Shown here one piece after another: positions 49,440 through 64,000 of a stretch of 64,000 bases of DNA (its first letter is position 1; each line of letters begins with the position of its first letter). The translations under genes were made by a program, and so were the position numbers. This DNA comes from Marthasterias glacialis (taxonomy: Eukaryota > Echinodermata > Asteroidea > Forcipulatida > Asteriidae). Under the pieces are notes generated by a model. That model saw only the letters and a list, made by a program, of their open reading frames with translations. It was not told the DNA's origin and ran no database searches. The stretch spans positions 7,612,129-7,676,128 of the forward strand of contig OU452228.1 in assembly GCA_911728455.2 (NCBI GenBank). Reading direction: 5' to 3'.

Positions 49440-49683
49440 AGTTTTTTATGTCATTTGGGAGAGAAATCCATGACTTAGGTGCTACAACAGAGAAGCTTTT
49501 CCGCAGGTTAAGATTTTGCTTAGACCCTACTTGGGCACCAGCGAAGATTTCCTTACCAGGTACGACAAGGATGCTGTTGCAATTGTCCAACCTTGAACTA
49601 ATCAACGCGTGGTCCAATTTCTCACGTATTAAATCTAAATATCGACGAAGTTTACCATTTCTGTGAATGGTGCACGACGACAA
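49440..49683 (-). pseudogene. LINE reverse-transcriptase C-terminal fragment, copy 2
   Basis: Partner of 44122-44345, with HALISSRLDNCNSIL and FSVVAPKSWISLPNDI and the same internal deletion. Confidence 0.65.
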
Positions 49684-51119
49684 ATGTCATTCACATGGCT
49701 TGCCATCTTCGGGTTGTCAAACAACGCGCACAGTGCACTCAATATACGGTTTCACAGAACAACCGATAACAAACGTTACAAATTCCACAAATACATAAGA
49801 AACAACGGCTTAACGAGGAAATATAATGCTAGTACATAGGCTTATTTATATGGTTCGACAGAGTGAAGTGCTGACGCGGGAGAGGGGGAGAGCGCAGTGC
49901 CGGAAACATAATACTACATAGAACATACAAAGTCAACCACAGTTCGCGTCAAAACCCGAACAAATCCAACTCCCAAATTATGTGGACAGAACAGTTTTTG
50001 TCAGCTGGAATCCGTCTGACTCTTCAATAAAATGTCAGTCTTTTTCATGCTTTATTGAAACAGGTTACCGGAGAGAGCGAGCAAAATTCTGCCAATTTTA
50101 AAGTAACATTTTATCAGAGATGCAGAAGCTTTACGTGAAATCAATGTTAGAAAAGCTGCATTCGACAGCCACCTTTTTATTAGTTTGATCAAAACGCTAA
50201 TCAAAATAGAAGAATAAGCTATAATTGTTTCTGCTGAGTGAAACAGTGGCGATCAGATACCTTATTTTTTCCCGAAAGCAAACTCAAATTATTTGTATTA
50301 CCAATTGCTGAAATAAATGAAAAATGACAGTTTAAATGTGGTTGGAATGATTAGAACTCATACCGATGCCGAACTGCACTTTTACGGTCTTGTGTTGGTT
50401 TGCATATAATGACAACCACCATGTTTATCAATGGTTGCTATGGAAACTGCTCAGCCTATTTACTGTGCAAGTGGGGAAATTTGTGGGTACAAAGATGACA
50501 TTGAGGGTAGCGTAATCATAGGCGTGAAACATGTATGCCAATACTCACGAAAAACGATCAAGGAAGGCCTGATAACACTGTACTAAAGTAGATGGAGTTT
50601 CCTGAGATTTGTACATGTCACTTATTCAAACCATGGTATTGATCGACTGTCGATTCAAGAGACAAGGGTATATTCACCACTTAAAACCCCTGTACGTTTC
50701 TCTGTATTACAACATGATCAATGCTCCTGATGCACGGTTTCATCTACTCCTGAACACACCTAAAATATCCATTTAACGCTGAATACACTAGTCACTTGGA
50801 CATTGGTAATCGTGAAGGATTAAAATACTGATCATTGATAAAGAATACGAGGAATGCTTTTCTCCTTCTATGATGAAAGGTAATCAACAATCCGGAGATC
50901 CCTGAGCGATGACGACAATTGCGCCCCCATGCGACAAACATTTTCAAAGAGAAAATGGGGAGCAAAAAATTATCGACCAGTTCCGTTTTAAGTTTCGTAC
51001 TTTTTAAATTAAAGTGTTTGATTTTTTTGCAGGAAATGCCCAAACTAAAAACAAAACAAAAAACAGAAATAAAACAATTAGCACAGAATATGTCAATCAT
51101 AAAGAAAAAGGGACCTCAC

Positions 51120-51244
51120 CGATGTTTTTGAGAAAATCCTCCCGTGGCATTATCCCTCAGCATGTGAATAGTCCTCTTCTGTAAATAATCCACGTTTCTT
51201 GAAGATTGTCGTGCTTTGGTCTCATTTGGAGTCTCACTTCATTG
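51120..51244 (-). pseudogene. Exon-like frame in duplication copy 2 with a stop codon
   Basis: This 125-nt stretch has a TACAG acceptor and a GTGAGG donor and matches the copy at 46161-46285 almost base for base. Its long frame (ending GGFSQKHR) carries TGA as the second codon (51239-51241), where the other copy has CGA. If this is the true frame, the copy-2 exon is broken. It could also start in another phase or be non-coding. Confidence 0.3.
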
Positions 51245-51477
51245 CTGTATTTCATAAAAGAGAACAATGTGAAGAATTAGGGATGGAGTTCCATTATATT
51301 GCTGGATCATTAATTGGAGTGCAAGCAGGTAAATACTATGCAAGCCGGATTGCGTCATTCTTGAAAGGGCAAGGGTACCAAGGCATTGTCTTCTTGATAA
51401 AGGGCACCTCTATGAGAAAATTGTTCATTTGTACTGGAACATGACAAGGGGCATGGAGGCATTGCCTCCGTGAAGTA

Positions 51478-51747
51478 TCAGACCTGTTTATGGCTATAAT
51501 TTTTAGCCGATAAAATGAGTAAACCACATAGACATTCAAACTGTTTCTTTCCATTATTCTTGATAACTTCACGAAGCATTAATCGTGGACTGGTGATTGC
51601 TTCCAATAAAAAGCCACGGGGCTCTGTTTCTTGCAGACGGGTTTGTAGTTGAAATTCATCATGTTTGTATACCACTGTAAAACAGACACTTCGCAGCAGG
51701 TTTTCATGCACTGTGGATGTAAGACGACCCCTAAGTTGCTTTATCAT
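51478..51747 (-). other. Exon-like open frame in duplication copy 2 (partner at 46536-46805)
   Basis: This is the same frame as in copy 1, and here it stays open about 80 nt further upstream. A phase-2 junction from the 52.5 kb candidate exon, using a GTAAAA donor near 52480 and a CTTAG acceptor just inside this frame, would join it in frame. That join is inference only. Confidence 0.25.
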
Positions 51748-52089
51748 ACGATTGGGACTTTTTTTCTGACGCTTGAACACAAACTCGGTCCTGCTATTTG
51801 GCATATGCAACATAAATACATTCCACACAGTTTAAGTATCCATATACCTTGCAATCTGCGGCGCAGCCAGAACGTTTTCACCGGGGGATAGATATTCGCT
51901 GCCTTATGGAGACATTAGACAAAATGGAAAGCAAGGAACAATGTGTCTCCAGAGGGAAATTCTAAAGAGAGGGCTGCTCCACAAGGAATTTTGTGTACAA
52001 AGTCTATGGGAGGATGTTAACTACAGGGACGAAGCAAAGAACAAAAGAAGTCTCCACAAGGATGCAAACGTAGGAATGTTTGTGTGTGT

Positions 52090-52250
52090 GGGTGTGTGTC
52101 GAGGGGGGGGGGGGCTCAGGGATTGCTTTTCAGTGGGATGTTTTTTAATGCACACACATGTACGTGTATTAAAAATGTGCACGGGGAACTGGGAAAATTG
52201 GGGAGGGGGAGGCACATGCCCCGACCCCCTCCGTGGCTACGCCGCTGCTT
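52090..52250 (+). repeat. G-run/C-run module, copy in duplication copy 2
   Basis: Partner of 46920-47130, ending in the same CCCCCTCCGTGGCTACGCCG. Shorter G runs. Confidence 0.65.
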
Positions 52251-52491
52251 GAAACATTACTTGAGGATCAGAGCTTAATGCTACGATTTTAAGGATTACC
52301 ATGAAAATAGAACCCGGTTCGGCTTCTACTGGCTTTCCGCGGTAGCGCCCTCAACTTTTGATAAACAATCACATCGGGATACAAGACACATGCAAAGCAT
52401 GCCATTAACGTCAGTGTCTAAACTCATGCTTCTACTATTTGTACTCCTGAAATAATTATGCTAGAGAGACAAGAATTTTACCAGCATCTAC

Positions 52492-52624
52492 CTTGAATAG
52501 TCTTGCATCTGAAAAACAATCTTTCGTAGACATTCTGCATGACTTGAAACCCAAAATGACGACGAAGCAGGTATACTTCCAATGGTCTTAAAAAGCGTGT
52601 TGAATGGGTATTGTGAACGCGAAT
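52492..52624 (-). CDS. Possible internal exon of an unrecognised minus-strand gene
   Basis: The acceptor is strong (pyrimidine-rich tract ending TTACAG) and the donor is GTAGAT. The 44-codon frame includes RFLRPLEVYLLRRHFG and YERLFFRCKTIQ. It follows the 53044-53189 candidate in phase 0. It lies just outside the right border of the tandem duplication. If real, later exons would fall in the duplicated blocks; the frames at 51478-51747 and 51120-51244 are candidates. No family is recognised. Confidence 0.33.
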
Positions 52625-53043
52625 CTGTAAGAGAAGAAAATACTACGTAAGAAATGACGTCTAATCACCCTAATTATTTCGTTTATTAATACATGTTTTT
52701 GTTTAGTATGAAAAAGCTCAAGTCAGTGGCTTTCTGGACATGTACAATTTTTGGCTGTTTGATAATAAAAGACGCGGGGCAAAAGATTACTTATAACCCG
52801 TGAAATTTGGGAATGGCTTCGTTAAACAAGGGCTGTTGAGGTAAACAATAGCATTTTTTTCCCTACCGAGAAAGCGTCATTCTAAAAATCTTGTCTGTGC
52901 TTCACTGTAGCGCCTGATAAAAAAAAATCAATGGAAAAAAGGTATGTGGTTCACCTTAACTCATGAAATAATTATCCTAGCGAGAGCAGTTTGACATGGT
53001 AAAAAAAATCATCCTTACATTCAATTTCAGTTATAACATACAC

Positions 53044-53189
53044 CTTAGCGTCCAGAAACAAATGTCCTTTACCGAGGTATTGAGGTATTCCCATGTCTAT
53101 AACAAAGTGCAACACGCACCTGGCATCTGTGCACACACTGGACACGCGCCCAAAGTAAACTTCATATTCTACTCTTTGTCCAGAATTCA
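53044..53189 (-). CDS. Possible internal exon of an unrecognised minus-strand gene
   Basis: An open frame of 48 codons is bounded by an AG acceptor (53190-53191, weak pyrimidine tract) and a GTGTAT donor. It reads NSGQRVEYEVYFGRV at the start and GHLFLDAK at the end, with three cysteines in between. It ends in phase 0 and joins in frame to the next candidate at 52492-52624. The amino-acid composition looks protein-like, but I do not recognise a family. It could be a chance open frame. Confidence 0.3.
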
Positions 53190-54400
53190 CTGGTACTTAA
53201 GTGACACCATAGCCGGACAACAAGAGTGCATCAGTATATTTAGCGAATGTTTTTTCTTTTTTAAAGAAGCAAATAAAGAATTCAGCGGAATATATTTGAG
53301 GTAAATAAAGACTTTTCAAATTTAACACGATGGCTAATTCCATCACTTTCTGACGTTAAAAAAAAATGTGAATCAAAAGGGATGATGAAAGTTTCCCTTT
53401 AAATGACTGACATATGTTGCAGTATTTTGATACAATACGAACCAATCTCTTAATTTGGAAGGTTGGCTTTTGTCGATGAGCTTGATTTCAAGATTGAATA
53501 TCACCAAAAACAATATAAATTGCCATCCTGGTTAAAACTATCAAGGTTATCAGTAGGCAACGGTGATTGTTTTCTCAAGAAACACAGTGAGTAGAAGTTG
53601 GCCACGCAAAAAAACAAAAAACAAAAAAAACGCATCTAAATTGCTTCAATACAGGCATCTGTTTTGAAAGTAAGCACCGCTCATAGTTTCCCTTTAATTT
53701 ACGAAATGAAGAACTGATGGAATTTTTTGTTTATCCATTTTACAGAAGTAATTACCGGTTCTTTGTGACGTTTACTTGACCAGTTTTAAAATTAGCAAGA
53801 ACTGAGAGTTTGGTTTTGTTCTAGGTGTATTATGCTACACATTAAGGAATTGCTTGCACCTGCGCCGGGTAAAAATAATGGGCGACGAATTAAAAATAAA
53901 TGACTAAACACGGTGTAAGTGATGGTTACTTTAACACGCAGGTGCCGAGCGACTGAAACTATGGTTATTTGACAACACATGATATAATGGCGACTGAAAC
54001 GCTGGTGTTAAAAGGGAAATATCTAGTCTCATCATTTTACATCATAACAGCCTGGAGGTGCATCACAAATTCAAGCCTGGCGGTATATTCAAAGATTTAA
54101 ATTTAAAAAAATCAGTTGGAGTTTTATGGTTTTATCAGCCCTTTGACTGATTGTCCCTGTTGTCATAAACAGCTTTGACTGCCACTTCTCATAAAATCAC
54201 TAGAAAAAACCTACAGAATAAACAAAATAAACATTAGCTGAATGGTTCTTAGATTGATCGGTCGCATTAATCGCTTCAGGTTAAGTATTGCGTGCAGTGC
54301 TTCGTGCTCATTACAGTTATATTAAAAATATAGCGATTTTCGTTTTTTTTCATGGATTTTACGTCGCCGATTCAAAAATGAATAATATCCACACAGCTGT

Positions 54401-54990
54401 TGTATTTTTGTTTGTAGTACAAGCAGCGGCGTAGCGAAGGCGCTTCCCTTTTTTTTGGGGGGGGGGGGGGGTTGGGGTGGAAGCCTAAATTTGTCGACTG
54501 ACTTACCAAATGAAAGTAAAAGCGCAATGACATGGCACTCGCCTACAAGTGGTTCGGGGGCTTCATGGTTTTCCGTGAATCCAAGGTTAAACGGCCCTCA
54601 AATGCCGAGCATTAGCCGCATCATATAAGAAATGCAAACTTTGAAAATAGTTACCGAAAATAAACGTTTTTTATTTTTTTTATATTTTTGACATGTAAAC
54701 TAATGCCCCTAATGAAGTATAAAGGGCGGAAATTCTACAAGGGCGGTCCGTTTCTGTTTTTAGAGGTCTGTTTTCATAGTTTATAATTAGAGGCCTGCAC
54801 GTTGACGAGAATATTCACTTGGTAATTCAAAGTTGGACTTCTCACACTACAAGGATTAAACTAAAATTTTCAGTCGGCAAATCTCTAGGCTTGCCGAATG
54901 GATTTGTGTTCAGCCCGAGCCCTTACACATGGTAAGTTTGGTGCTCAATTTGCCGACTGTGGCTCTAAATGCCGACTGCTGAGTACAGGT
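54401..54990 (+). repeat. Dispersed repeat, copy C, upstream of the first receptor
   Basis: It has the same landmarks as copies A and B plus the terminal GTCGGCAAATCTCT...CAATTTGCCGACTGTGGCTC part. Here that part is uninterrupted, so it shows the empty site of the element nested in copy A. Confidence 0.7.
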
Positions 54991-55373
54991 TTCCATGGCA
55001 ACTTAGGCATGTAAACCGTGTAAGGGATTCAAACCGCATGTTGCTCGGCTAATATTCAGTTGTGCGGTGGTATTACCCAGCAATAGGCTGGCGACAACTG
55101 TGACGGCCACTTCAAAAAAGCAAGATTAATTTGATGAGTGGACTTGCTGGTTAACCTCACATGGAAGCTTCAATGACAATAAACACGGCAGATAGCAGCA
55201 TCAAGAATATTGGTATTGTCATTTATGCAATGCTGACAACCAATCCTCGTATAGTCGGTGTGAACAGACGGGGCATCTCACGAAGTCCAAACTATTTTAC
55301 GATTTGATTCAGGAGAAAGCTGAGGAGGTACATACATTACAGCTGGACAAATTCGTTCATTACTGTTGCAACA

Positions 55374-56393
55374 ATGGGAAACAATTCATATTCTGGATTC
55401 GATGAGGAAACATCGGCAACCAGCATTTTAGAGAGGCAAATCTTAGCGGGAGTTTTGGCACTTGTAGCGGTATTGGGCATAGTAGGGAACACGGTGGTCA
55501 TCATATCCGTTCTCCTTTCATACAAACTTCGCACTAAGATGAACATTTTTGTGGTCAATCTAAGCTTTTCTGACTGCCTGATTTGCCTTCATCTCGTTTG
55601 GATCATAGTGGCTTTTGTGGTCGATGACGGTTGGCCTCTACCCGACTGGTTGTGTGTTTGGTGTGGATTTGTTCTTATAACTTGTATCGGAGTAAGTGTG
55701 TATACCCTGGCCTGCATCGCCATTAATCGTCTCATTTTGATTCGCTGCAGCCAAACGACGTTTCAGCTCCTTTGCAGACCTACAATTGTCTGCTTCATGC
55801 TTGTAATCATTTGGGTAATTCCACTTTGCGTTGCTGTCACACCTTTGATTGCGGACTTTGGGGAGCTTGGTTACAGCAGTCGCTACCGCACATGCCTTAA
55901 AAATCACGCCCACGAAACAGCAAAGGCTTTTGACATTATGTTGTCGCTAGTTTTCTACCCAATCCCTACTGCAGTGATCATAACATGTTACCTTAAGGTG
56001 TTCTTGTTTCTGCGTTCACGAGTCAATAAAGTCGCGCCCGAGAACGGAGAGCCGACCGTGTCCAGTGTAACACAACCCCAGCAAGACGCAAGACCAAACC
56101 TGCGCGAGAGACTTGATAGGAGGCAAGTAAAAGTGACCAAAAACATGTTTTATATTGTCTGCTTATTCTTCATGTGCACAACTCCTTATGGATTATCTTT
56201 GTTGTGTAGCCACCCGGCTTGCCTGAGAGCCACAACGTATGCAGCTGTAATACTATCTTGTAACAGTTGTATAAATCCCTTCATATATGCCACAAAACAT
56301 CCCGACTTCAAGAAAGTGATCCGATGTATCTTGCTGTGCCAATTCAAAAAGATCCCGCAGCGAATTAAATTACCTTGTTCATATTTTCAATGA
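55374..56393 (+). CDS. Rhodopsin-class (class A) G-protein-coupled receptor, intronless, NRL in place of DRY
   Basis: Single-exon receptor of 339 residues with seven hydrophobic segments. TM1 has GIVGN (Asn39). TM2 has NLSFSD (Asp67). Cysteines at the start of TM3 (94 or 97) and in loop 2 (174) can form the usual disulfide. The end of TM3 reads CIAINRL, so DRY is Asn-Arg-Leu at 118-120. TM6 has CTTP (Pro271). TM7 has CINPFIY (NPxxY, 301-305), followed by a basic helix 8. An N-glycosylation sequon lies at residue 3. NR-type third-helix motifs occur in melatonin receptors and in the Moody/Tre1/GPR84-like group, which this resembles most, but the ligand is unknown. It is a close paralogue of the receptor at 60494: both have DW-C..CGF before TM3, FGELGY in loop 2, ATKHPxF after TM7 and FKKIP near the end. 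A copy of a dispersed repeat ends about 380 bp upstream. Confidence 0.94.
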   Translation: MGNNSYSGFDEETSATSILERQILAGVLALVAVLGIVGNTVVIISVLLSYKLRTKMNIFVVNLSFSDCLICLHLVWIIVAFVVDDGWPLPDWLCVWCGFVLITCIGVSVYTLACIAINRLILIRCSQTTFQLLCRPTIVCFMLVIIWVIPLCVAVTPLIADFGELGYSSRYRTCLKNHAHETAKAFDIMLSLVFYPIPTAVIITCYLKVFLFLRSRVNKVAPENGEPTVSSVTQPQQDARPNLRERLDRRQVKVTKNMFYIVCLFFMCTTPYGLSLLCSHPACLRATTYAAVILSCNSCINPFIYATKHPDFKKVIRCILLCQFKKIPQRIKLPCSYFQ

Positions 56394-60493
<4,100 letters not shown>

Positions 60494-61471
60494 ATGGAGA
60501 ATAAAAGTGAAATTTTGGAGTCGGTTCTGTCAGAAGTAGAACGTCCATTAGTCAGCGCACTTCTCTGTATCATTGCCGTAGTTGGAATCGTTGGCAACAT
60601 CCTGGTTATTCTTGCTTTCGGTTTGTCCCGGAAGCTTCAGAACACAACTAACTGCTTTGTGGTGAATCTAAGCGTTGCCGATTTGATCACCTGCCTCAAC
60701 ATCCCCATCAATGCGGCAGCTATTGTTAGTCCTGCTGAACGGATCCCAGATTGGATCTGCATCATCTGTGGTTTCTGCTCAGTGACGTGCATTGGGTGTG
60801 GCGTCTATAACCTTGCATGCATCGCTGTTTACCGCCTTGTCTTAGTATCAAGTCAACAACGTCATACAGGTAACATCTTTACACCTATTGTGGTATCAGT
60901 CATCATAGGAATAACTTGGTTTATCCCACTAACGATGGCCTCAATTCCACTTGTGTTTGGTTTCGGTGAGTTGGGATACAACCTGAAGTACAGTTCTTGC
61001 ACTTGGAAGACGGCGTCAAACAGCAGTAAACATGACTCTTACAGCCTTTTACTAGCTGTGACATACTACCCAATCCCAACAGTAATCATCATTGCAAGCT
61101 ATATTAAACTATTCATTCATCTAAAGGGTCATAGAAAACGAGTCATCCCACTCCAGAGATCTCAAGAATACTCCCAACCTGTCCAACCCGTCCAGCCAGC
61201 CCAAAGGAGAGTCAGGAAAAATAGTCAGAAGGTCGTCACGAAGAACATGTTTTACGTTGTTTGTGCTTTTTTGGTATGCATGACACCTTACAGTGTTGCT
61301 TTGGTTATTGCAGGCAGTGATTTCTTTATCCCTTACGCTGTCGTATTTCTGCTGGCCAGTAGTTGTGTAAACCCTATTATTTACGCCACTAAGCACCCAC
61401 ACTTTAGCATCGTTATGCGAAGTATTATTACTTGCGGATTCAAGAAAATCCCCCATTTTGTCTTCAGATAG
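60494..61471 (+). CDS. Rhodopsin-class G-protein-coupled receptor, intronless, YRL in place of DRY (paralogue of the receptor at 55374)
   Basis: Single-exon receptor of 325 residues. TM1 has GIVGN (Asn35). TM2 has NLSVADLI (Asp63). The TM3 end reads CIAVYRL, so DRY is Tyr-Arg-Leu (113-115), which drops the acidic or Asn residue at the first position. Loop 2 has Cys169 for the disulfide. TM5 has YYPIP. TM6 has CMTPY (Pro265). TM7 has CVNPIIY (293-297). Intracellular loop 3 contains a short Pro-Val-Gln repeat near 229-236 followed by a basic stretch. It shares several segments with the receptor 4.1 kb upstream, so the pair probably arose by local duplication. The frame has an ATG in good context (ACAATGG) and no disruption. 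Ligand and G-protein coupling are unknown. The best guess for family is the melatonin/Moody-Tre1/GPR84-like group. Confidence 0.94.
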   Translation: MENKSEILESVLSEVERPLVSALLCIIAVVGIVGNILVILAFGLSRKLQNTTNCFVVNLSVADLITCLNIPINAAAIVSPAERIPDWICIICGFCSVTCIGCGVYNLACIAVYRLVLVSSQQRHTGNIFTPIVVSVIIGITWFIPLTMASIPLVFGFGELGYNLKYSSCTWKTASNSSKHDSYSLLLAVTYYPIPTVIIIASYIKLFIHLKGHRKRVIPLQRSQEYSQPVQPVQPAQRRVRKNSQKVVTKNMFYVVCAFLVCMTPYSVALVIAGSDFFIPYAVVFLLASSCVNPIIYATKHPHFSIVMRSIITCGFKKIPHFVFR

Positions 61472-62388
61472 CGAAATCCTCAAAACATGTAAATATTTTT
61501 GTATTCTTAATACCGAACTTGTTTCGTTTATAACGTATTTCAAGATGATATGCGTATGAACAATATTTCAGTCTTTCGTCGTAAAAAATGTGATTAAGAA
61601 TAATATCAGTACAACCCAAGCGACTTCTATTATTGATGTTGATAGAAGGTCATACTAAATTATATCATACCTCAATACCAACTCTCTGGGACAATCACTT
61701 CATGTTGTTCGTTATATTATATCGGGTACTTTACACAAAATTTACTACATGGTTCAGAAAGCATTCTGTATGTTGTTTATTTGTTGTCTTTGCTGTTGTT
61801 ATTGTTATTTATCTTAACACGGGCACGTAGGAATATGATTCTACGGGGGGGGGGGGGGGGGCAGAAAATGATATTTTTCCGAGGGGAGTCCGAGGCATGC
61901 GAGCACAAGCGTGCGAGCGCGAAGCGCGAAGCCAGTACAGCGACTACCCACTTTAGACTGCACAAAATAATGGTCTTGTTTTTCTTCAAATAATAGCACC
62001 AATGCGACCTGAATACATTTAAATATATTACCTTGACTATAATAATTCAAATACACTGTAAAGAAAGAAGGTCGACCCATTGGTAATGAAATCAATTTTT
62101 TACGAGGTCATGGCGTTGAAATTCAGACTTGCAACCTACGTTACAATCTATTGTGGTATTACGTGAAGGTTGGATGATAGGAAGTAAAAACCATAGGTGG
62201 ACTCTTTGGTGGTTGATTTTCCCGACATTTGACACACATAAAAACATAGATACAAATTTCTAATAAAACGTCTTCTTCATTTTTCTTTTTGCTTTGCCCA
62301 CATTTTCCGGCTGTTTTACCAGAATTTATTCTTTATTTATTTATTTATTTATTCATTTGTTATTTTATTTCATTATTTTTATTTATTC

Positions 62389-62423
<35 letters not shown>

Positions 62424-62439
62424 AATTGATTAATTGATA

Positions 62440-62509
<70 letters not shown>

Positions 62510-64000
62510 GTGTTTGAGGTTGGGGGATAGGGGGTTGGGGATGGGGTGATGGGGGGGGGGGGGGGGGGGGGGGGGCAACTGCCCCCTGTCCCCCCCTCGT
62601 ACGCCTATGGTAAAAACCAGAACGGTGGCAAAATGATTATATTGACGATTTTCCATTATACCTTTCCTAAACCAAAATTACGGGTTCGTTTCTCTGATAA
62701 TGCTGTGGCCTTGTATAAAAAATTAAGATCTTATATAATTTTCTGACGTACTAACAGTGATTCACATGTAGCATGGCAAAAATACAAAGGAAAAGCGTTG
62801 AAAAAAATCCTTGATAAATTTAGGTAAATTGGTTAATGGAATAGACGGTTAAATTAACTACTGCTCGTTCGCAATGGAAAAAGATTAATGGGAAAAAAGA
62901 TATTAATTTGTCAGATAGGATTAGACCGATCATTTCAAACATGTAACAGTTTTACATAAATTTAGCTTGCACGACTAAATGTATTTTGACATTTTTTATG
63001 ATTGTGAAATTAGATTTTGAGATTTTCTTCCCGTATTGATATTTTACACATGGATAACGGAGGAATCATTTTATGTCGCAATATGCCTGCACTTTTATAA
63101 CGTCTATTCATTACTAAGGTGAAACAGAAATAACAGTTTTAAATCAAGAACCCCCCCCCCAAAAAAAAAAAAAAAAAAAAAAAAAAAACACCCCCAAAAC
63201 AACAACCACACGCACACGTAAAGGATTGGTACTTGTGGGGAAAAAATAATTCGTGTTAATCTGAAAGCTTACTGTTTCATATTAAGTTCATGCCAGTAAC
63301 AACCCCAACAAACAAAAAGTATTGAAAGCATAACAAGTTTTTGGATGAAGGGGAGACTGGAAACATCATTTTGATTTTTGATTTTAATCCCGTTGGAAAT
63401 TTCCAGATCATCATTTTTTAATGAGATGTGTGCGTATATGCGAACAGACTACATGAGTATAGCGGGTGTTAATGCAGCGGTCACATTATAACCCACACAT
63501 TATTTGACTTTTGTAAGGAATTTAATGTAATGCCAAGTTCGATTTGCGTCTGATTATAGGATTCTGATACATCTTAATTGCGAGGGTAAAAATCAGTTTA
63601 AAATAAATATAATTAGTAACGTCACATAACATAAATTAATCAATTCTAATGAGAAAAGTCAGGTGTTGAATGATGACTTGTTTTTTAAATATTGATTAGT
63701 TAAAACTTCTACCTCTTAATAACATTAATAGCGCCCCCTTGCGTTTCAATTATTTTACTCAAACGCAGGCGAACACTGACTGTAAAGGGTAATGCGATAC
63801 AAGAGCTGCAATCCATTGTAAATATTGGGGTCAGGGCACATTCAAGTGTACCGGAAGCTAATGCCTTCTAACAACATAAGGCTCATGGTGTTATGATCCA
63901 CAGTTTTTACCGGCAAATAAGCATAAAATCATTAATGATAAACAAAAATAATAATTATAATAATAAAAAAAGATCGGAGTCCCTTTGTGTATGTAATAAA
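61472..64000. other. 3' flank of the second receptor, simple-sequence-rich
   Basis: G run at 61845-61861. ATTT, GATT and ATT tandem repeats at 62334-62509. A G run at 62550-62575 followed by a C-rich CCCCCCTCGTACGCCTATGG. A C run then A run at about 63151-63188. No exon seen. Confidence 0.6.
62395..62509. repeat. Adjacent (GATT)n and (ATT)n microsatellites
   Basis: About ten GATT-type units (with AATT variants), then a run of about 22 ATT units. An ATTT run lies just to the left. Confidence 0.95.

Larger units (their letters stand above)
47968..52443. repeat. Large direct duplication, copy 2
   Basis: Colinear with 43107-47303. Copy 2 carries two segments that copy 1 lacks: the family 1 element at 48015-48210 and about 190 bp at 51890-52080. 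It lacks a few hundred bases between about 50100 and 50600 relative to copy 1. Confidence 0.9.
52444..55373. other. Flank between the duplication and the first receptor
   Basis: Besides the two candidate exons at 52492-52624 and 53044-53189, it holds dispersed repeat copy C (54401-54990), which has a G run near 54458-54471. Otherwise I see nothing. Confidence 0.5.

Noticed and set aside
43107-52443. CRISPR-like or satellite array
   Set aside because: The repeat is one duplicated block of several kilobases, not short regularly spaced units.
55638-55913. Minus-strand frame opposite the first receptor
   Set aside because: It is a shadow of the receptor coding strand with no motif of its own.
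62387-62656. Asn-rich/Pro-rich protein on the minus strand
   Set aside because: It comes entirely from ATT, GATT and G-run simple repeats.

Overview
The window looks like nuclear DNA from a marine invertebrate deuterostome, most likely an echinoderm. The reasons are AT-rich intergenic DNA, genes of many short exons with GT/AG introns, tRNA-derived SINEs, several families of short inverted-repeat elements, an ASIC/degenerin channel, a single-domain angiotensin-converting-enzyme homologue, an alpha-2,8-sialyltransferase of animal type, and a pair of intronless rhodopsin-class receptors. The species assignment is inference; no marker gene settles it. I rebuilt the multi-exon genes by hand from splice signals and reading phase. 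In all four, every intron phase closes and the joined frame is open from start to stop.

Layout. 1-7303 is repeat-rich intergenic DNA. 7304-16762 (+) is an 11-exon, 474-residue TBC-domain Rab GTPase-activating protein with both catalytic fingers intact. Its introns hold fold-back elements and SINEs. 21754-29462 (+) is a 7-exon, 489-residue acid-sensing/degenerin sodium channel. 29735-36349 (-) is a 13-exon, 661-residue ACE-family zinc peptidase, convergent with the channel; the stop codons lie about 270 bp apart and the poly(A) signals cross. 39174-42285 (-) is a 7-exon, 381-residue ST8Sia-type sialyltransferase with all four sialylmotifs. 43107-52443 is a direct duplication of a 4.2-4.5 kb unit, with an interspersed repeat between the copies, a broken LINE reverse-transcriptase tail in each copy, and exon-like minus-strand frames of an unrecognised gene. 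55374-56393 and 60494-61471 (+) are two intronless paralogous class A GPCRs with altered DRY motifs, separated by a long (GA)n tract. 61472-64000 is simple-sequence-rich DNA.

The genes do not form a pathway. Three encode cell-surface proteins (channel, peptidase, receptors), one a Golgi glycosyltransferase and one a membrane-traffic regulator. The most interesting points are the ACE homologue, whose substrate-carboxylate pocket departs from classical ACE in an ACE2-like direction and whose C-terminus looks like a GPI signal; the overlapping convergent 3' ends; a mobile element 42 bp upstream of a channel exon; the 5 kb tandem duplication; and the paired receptors.
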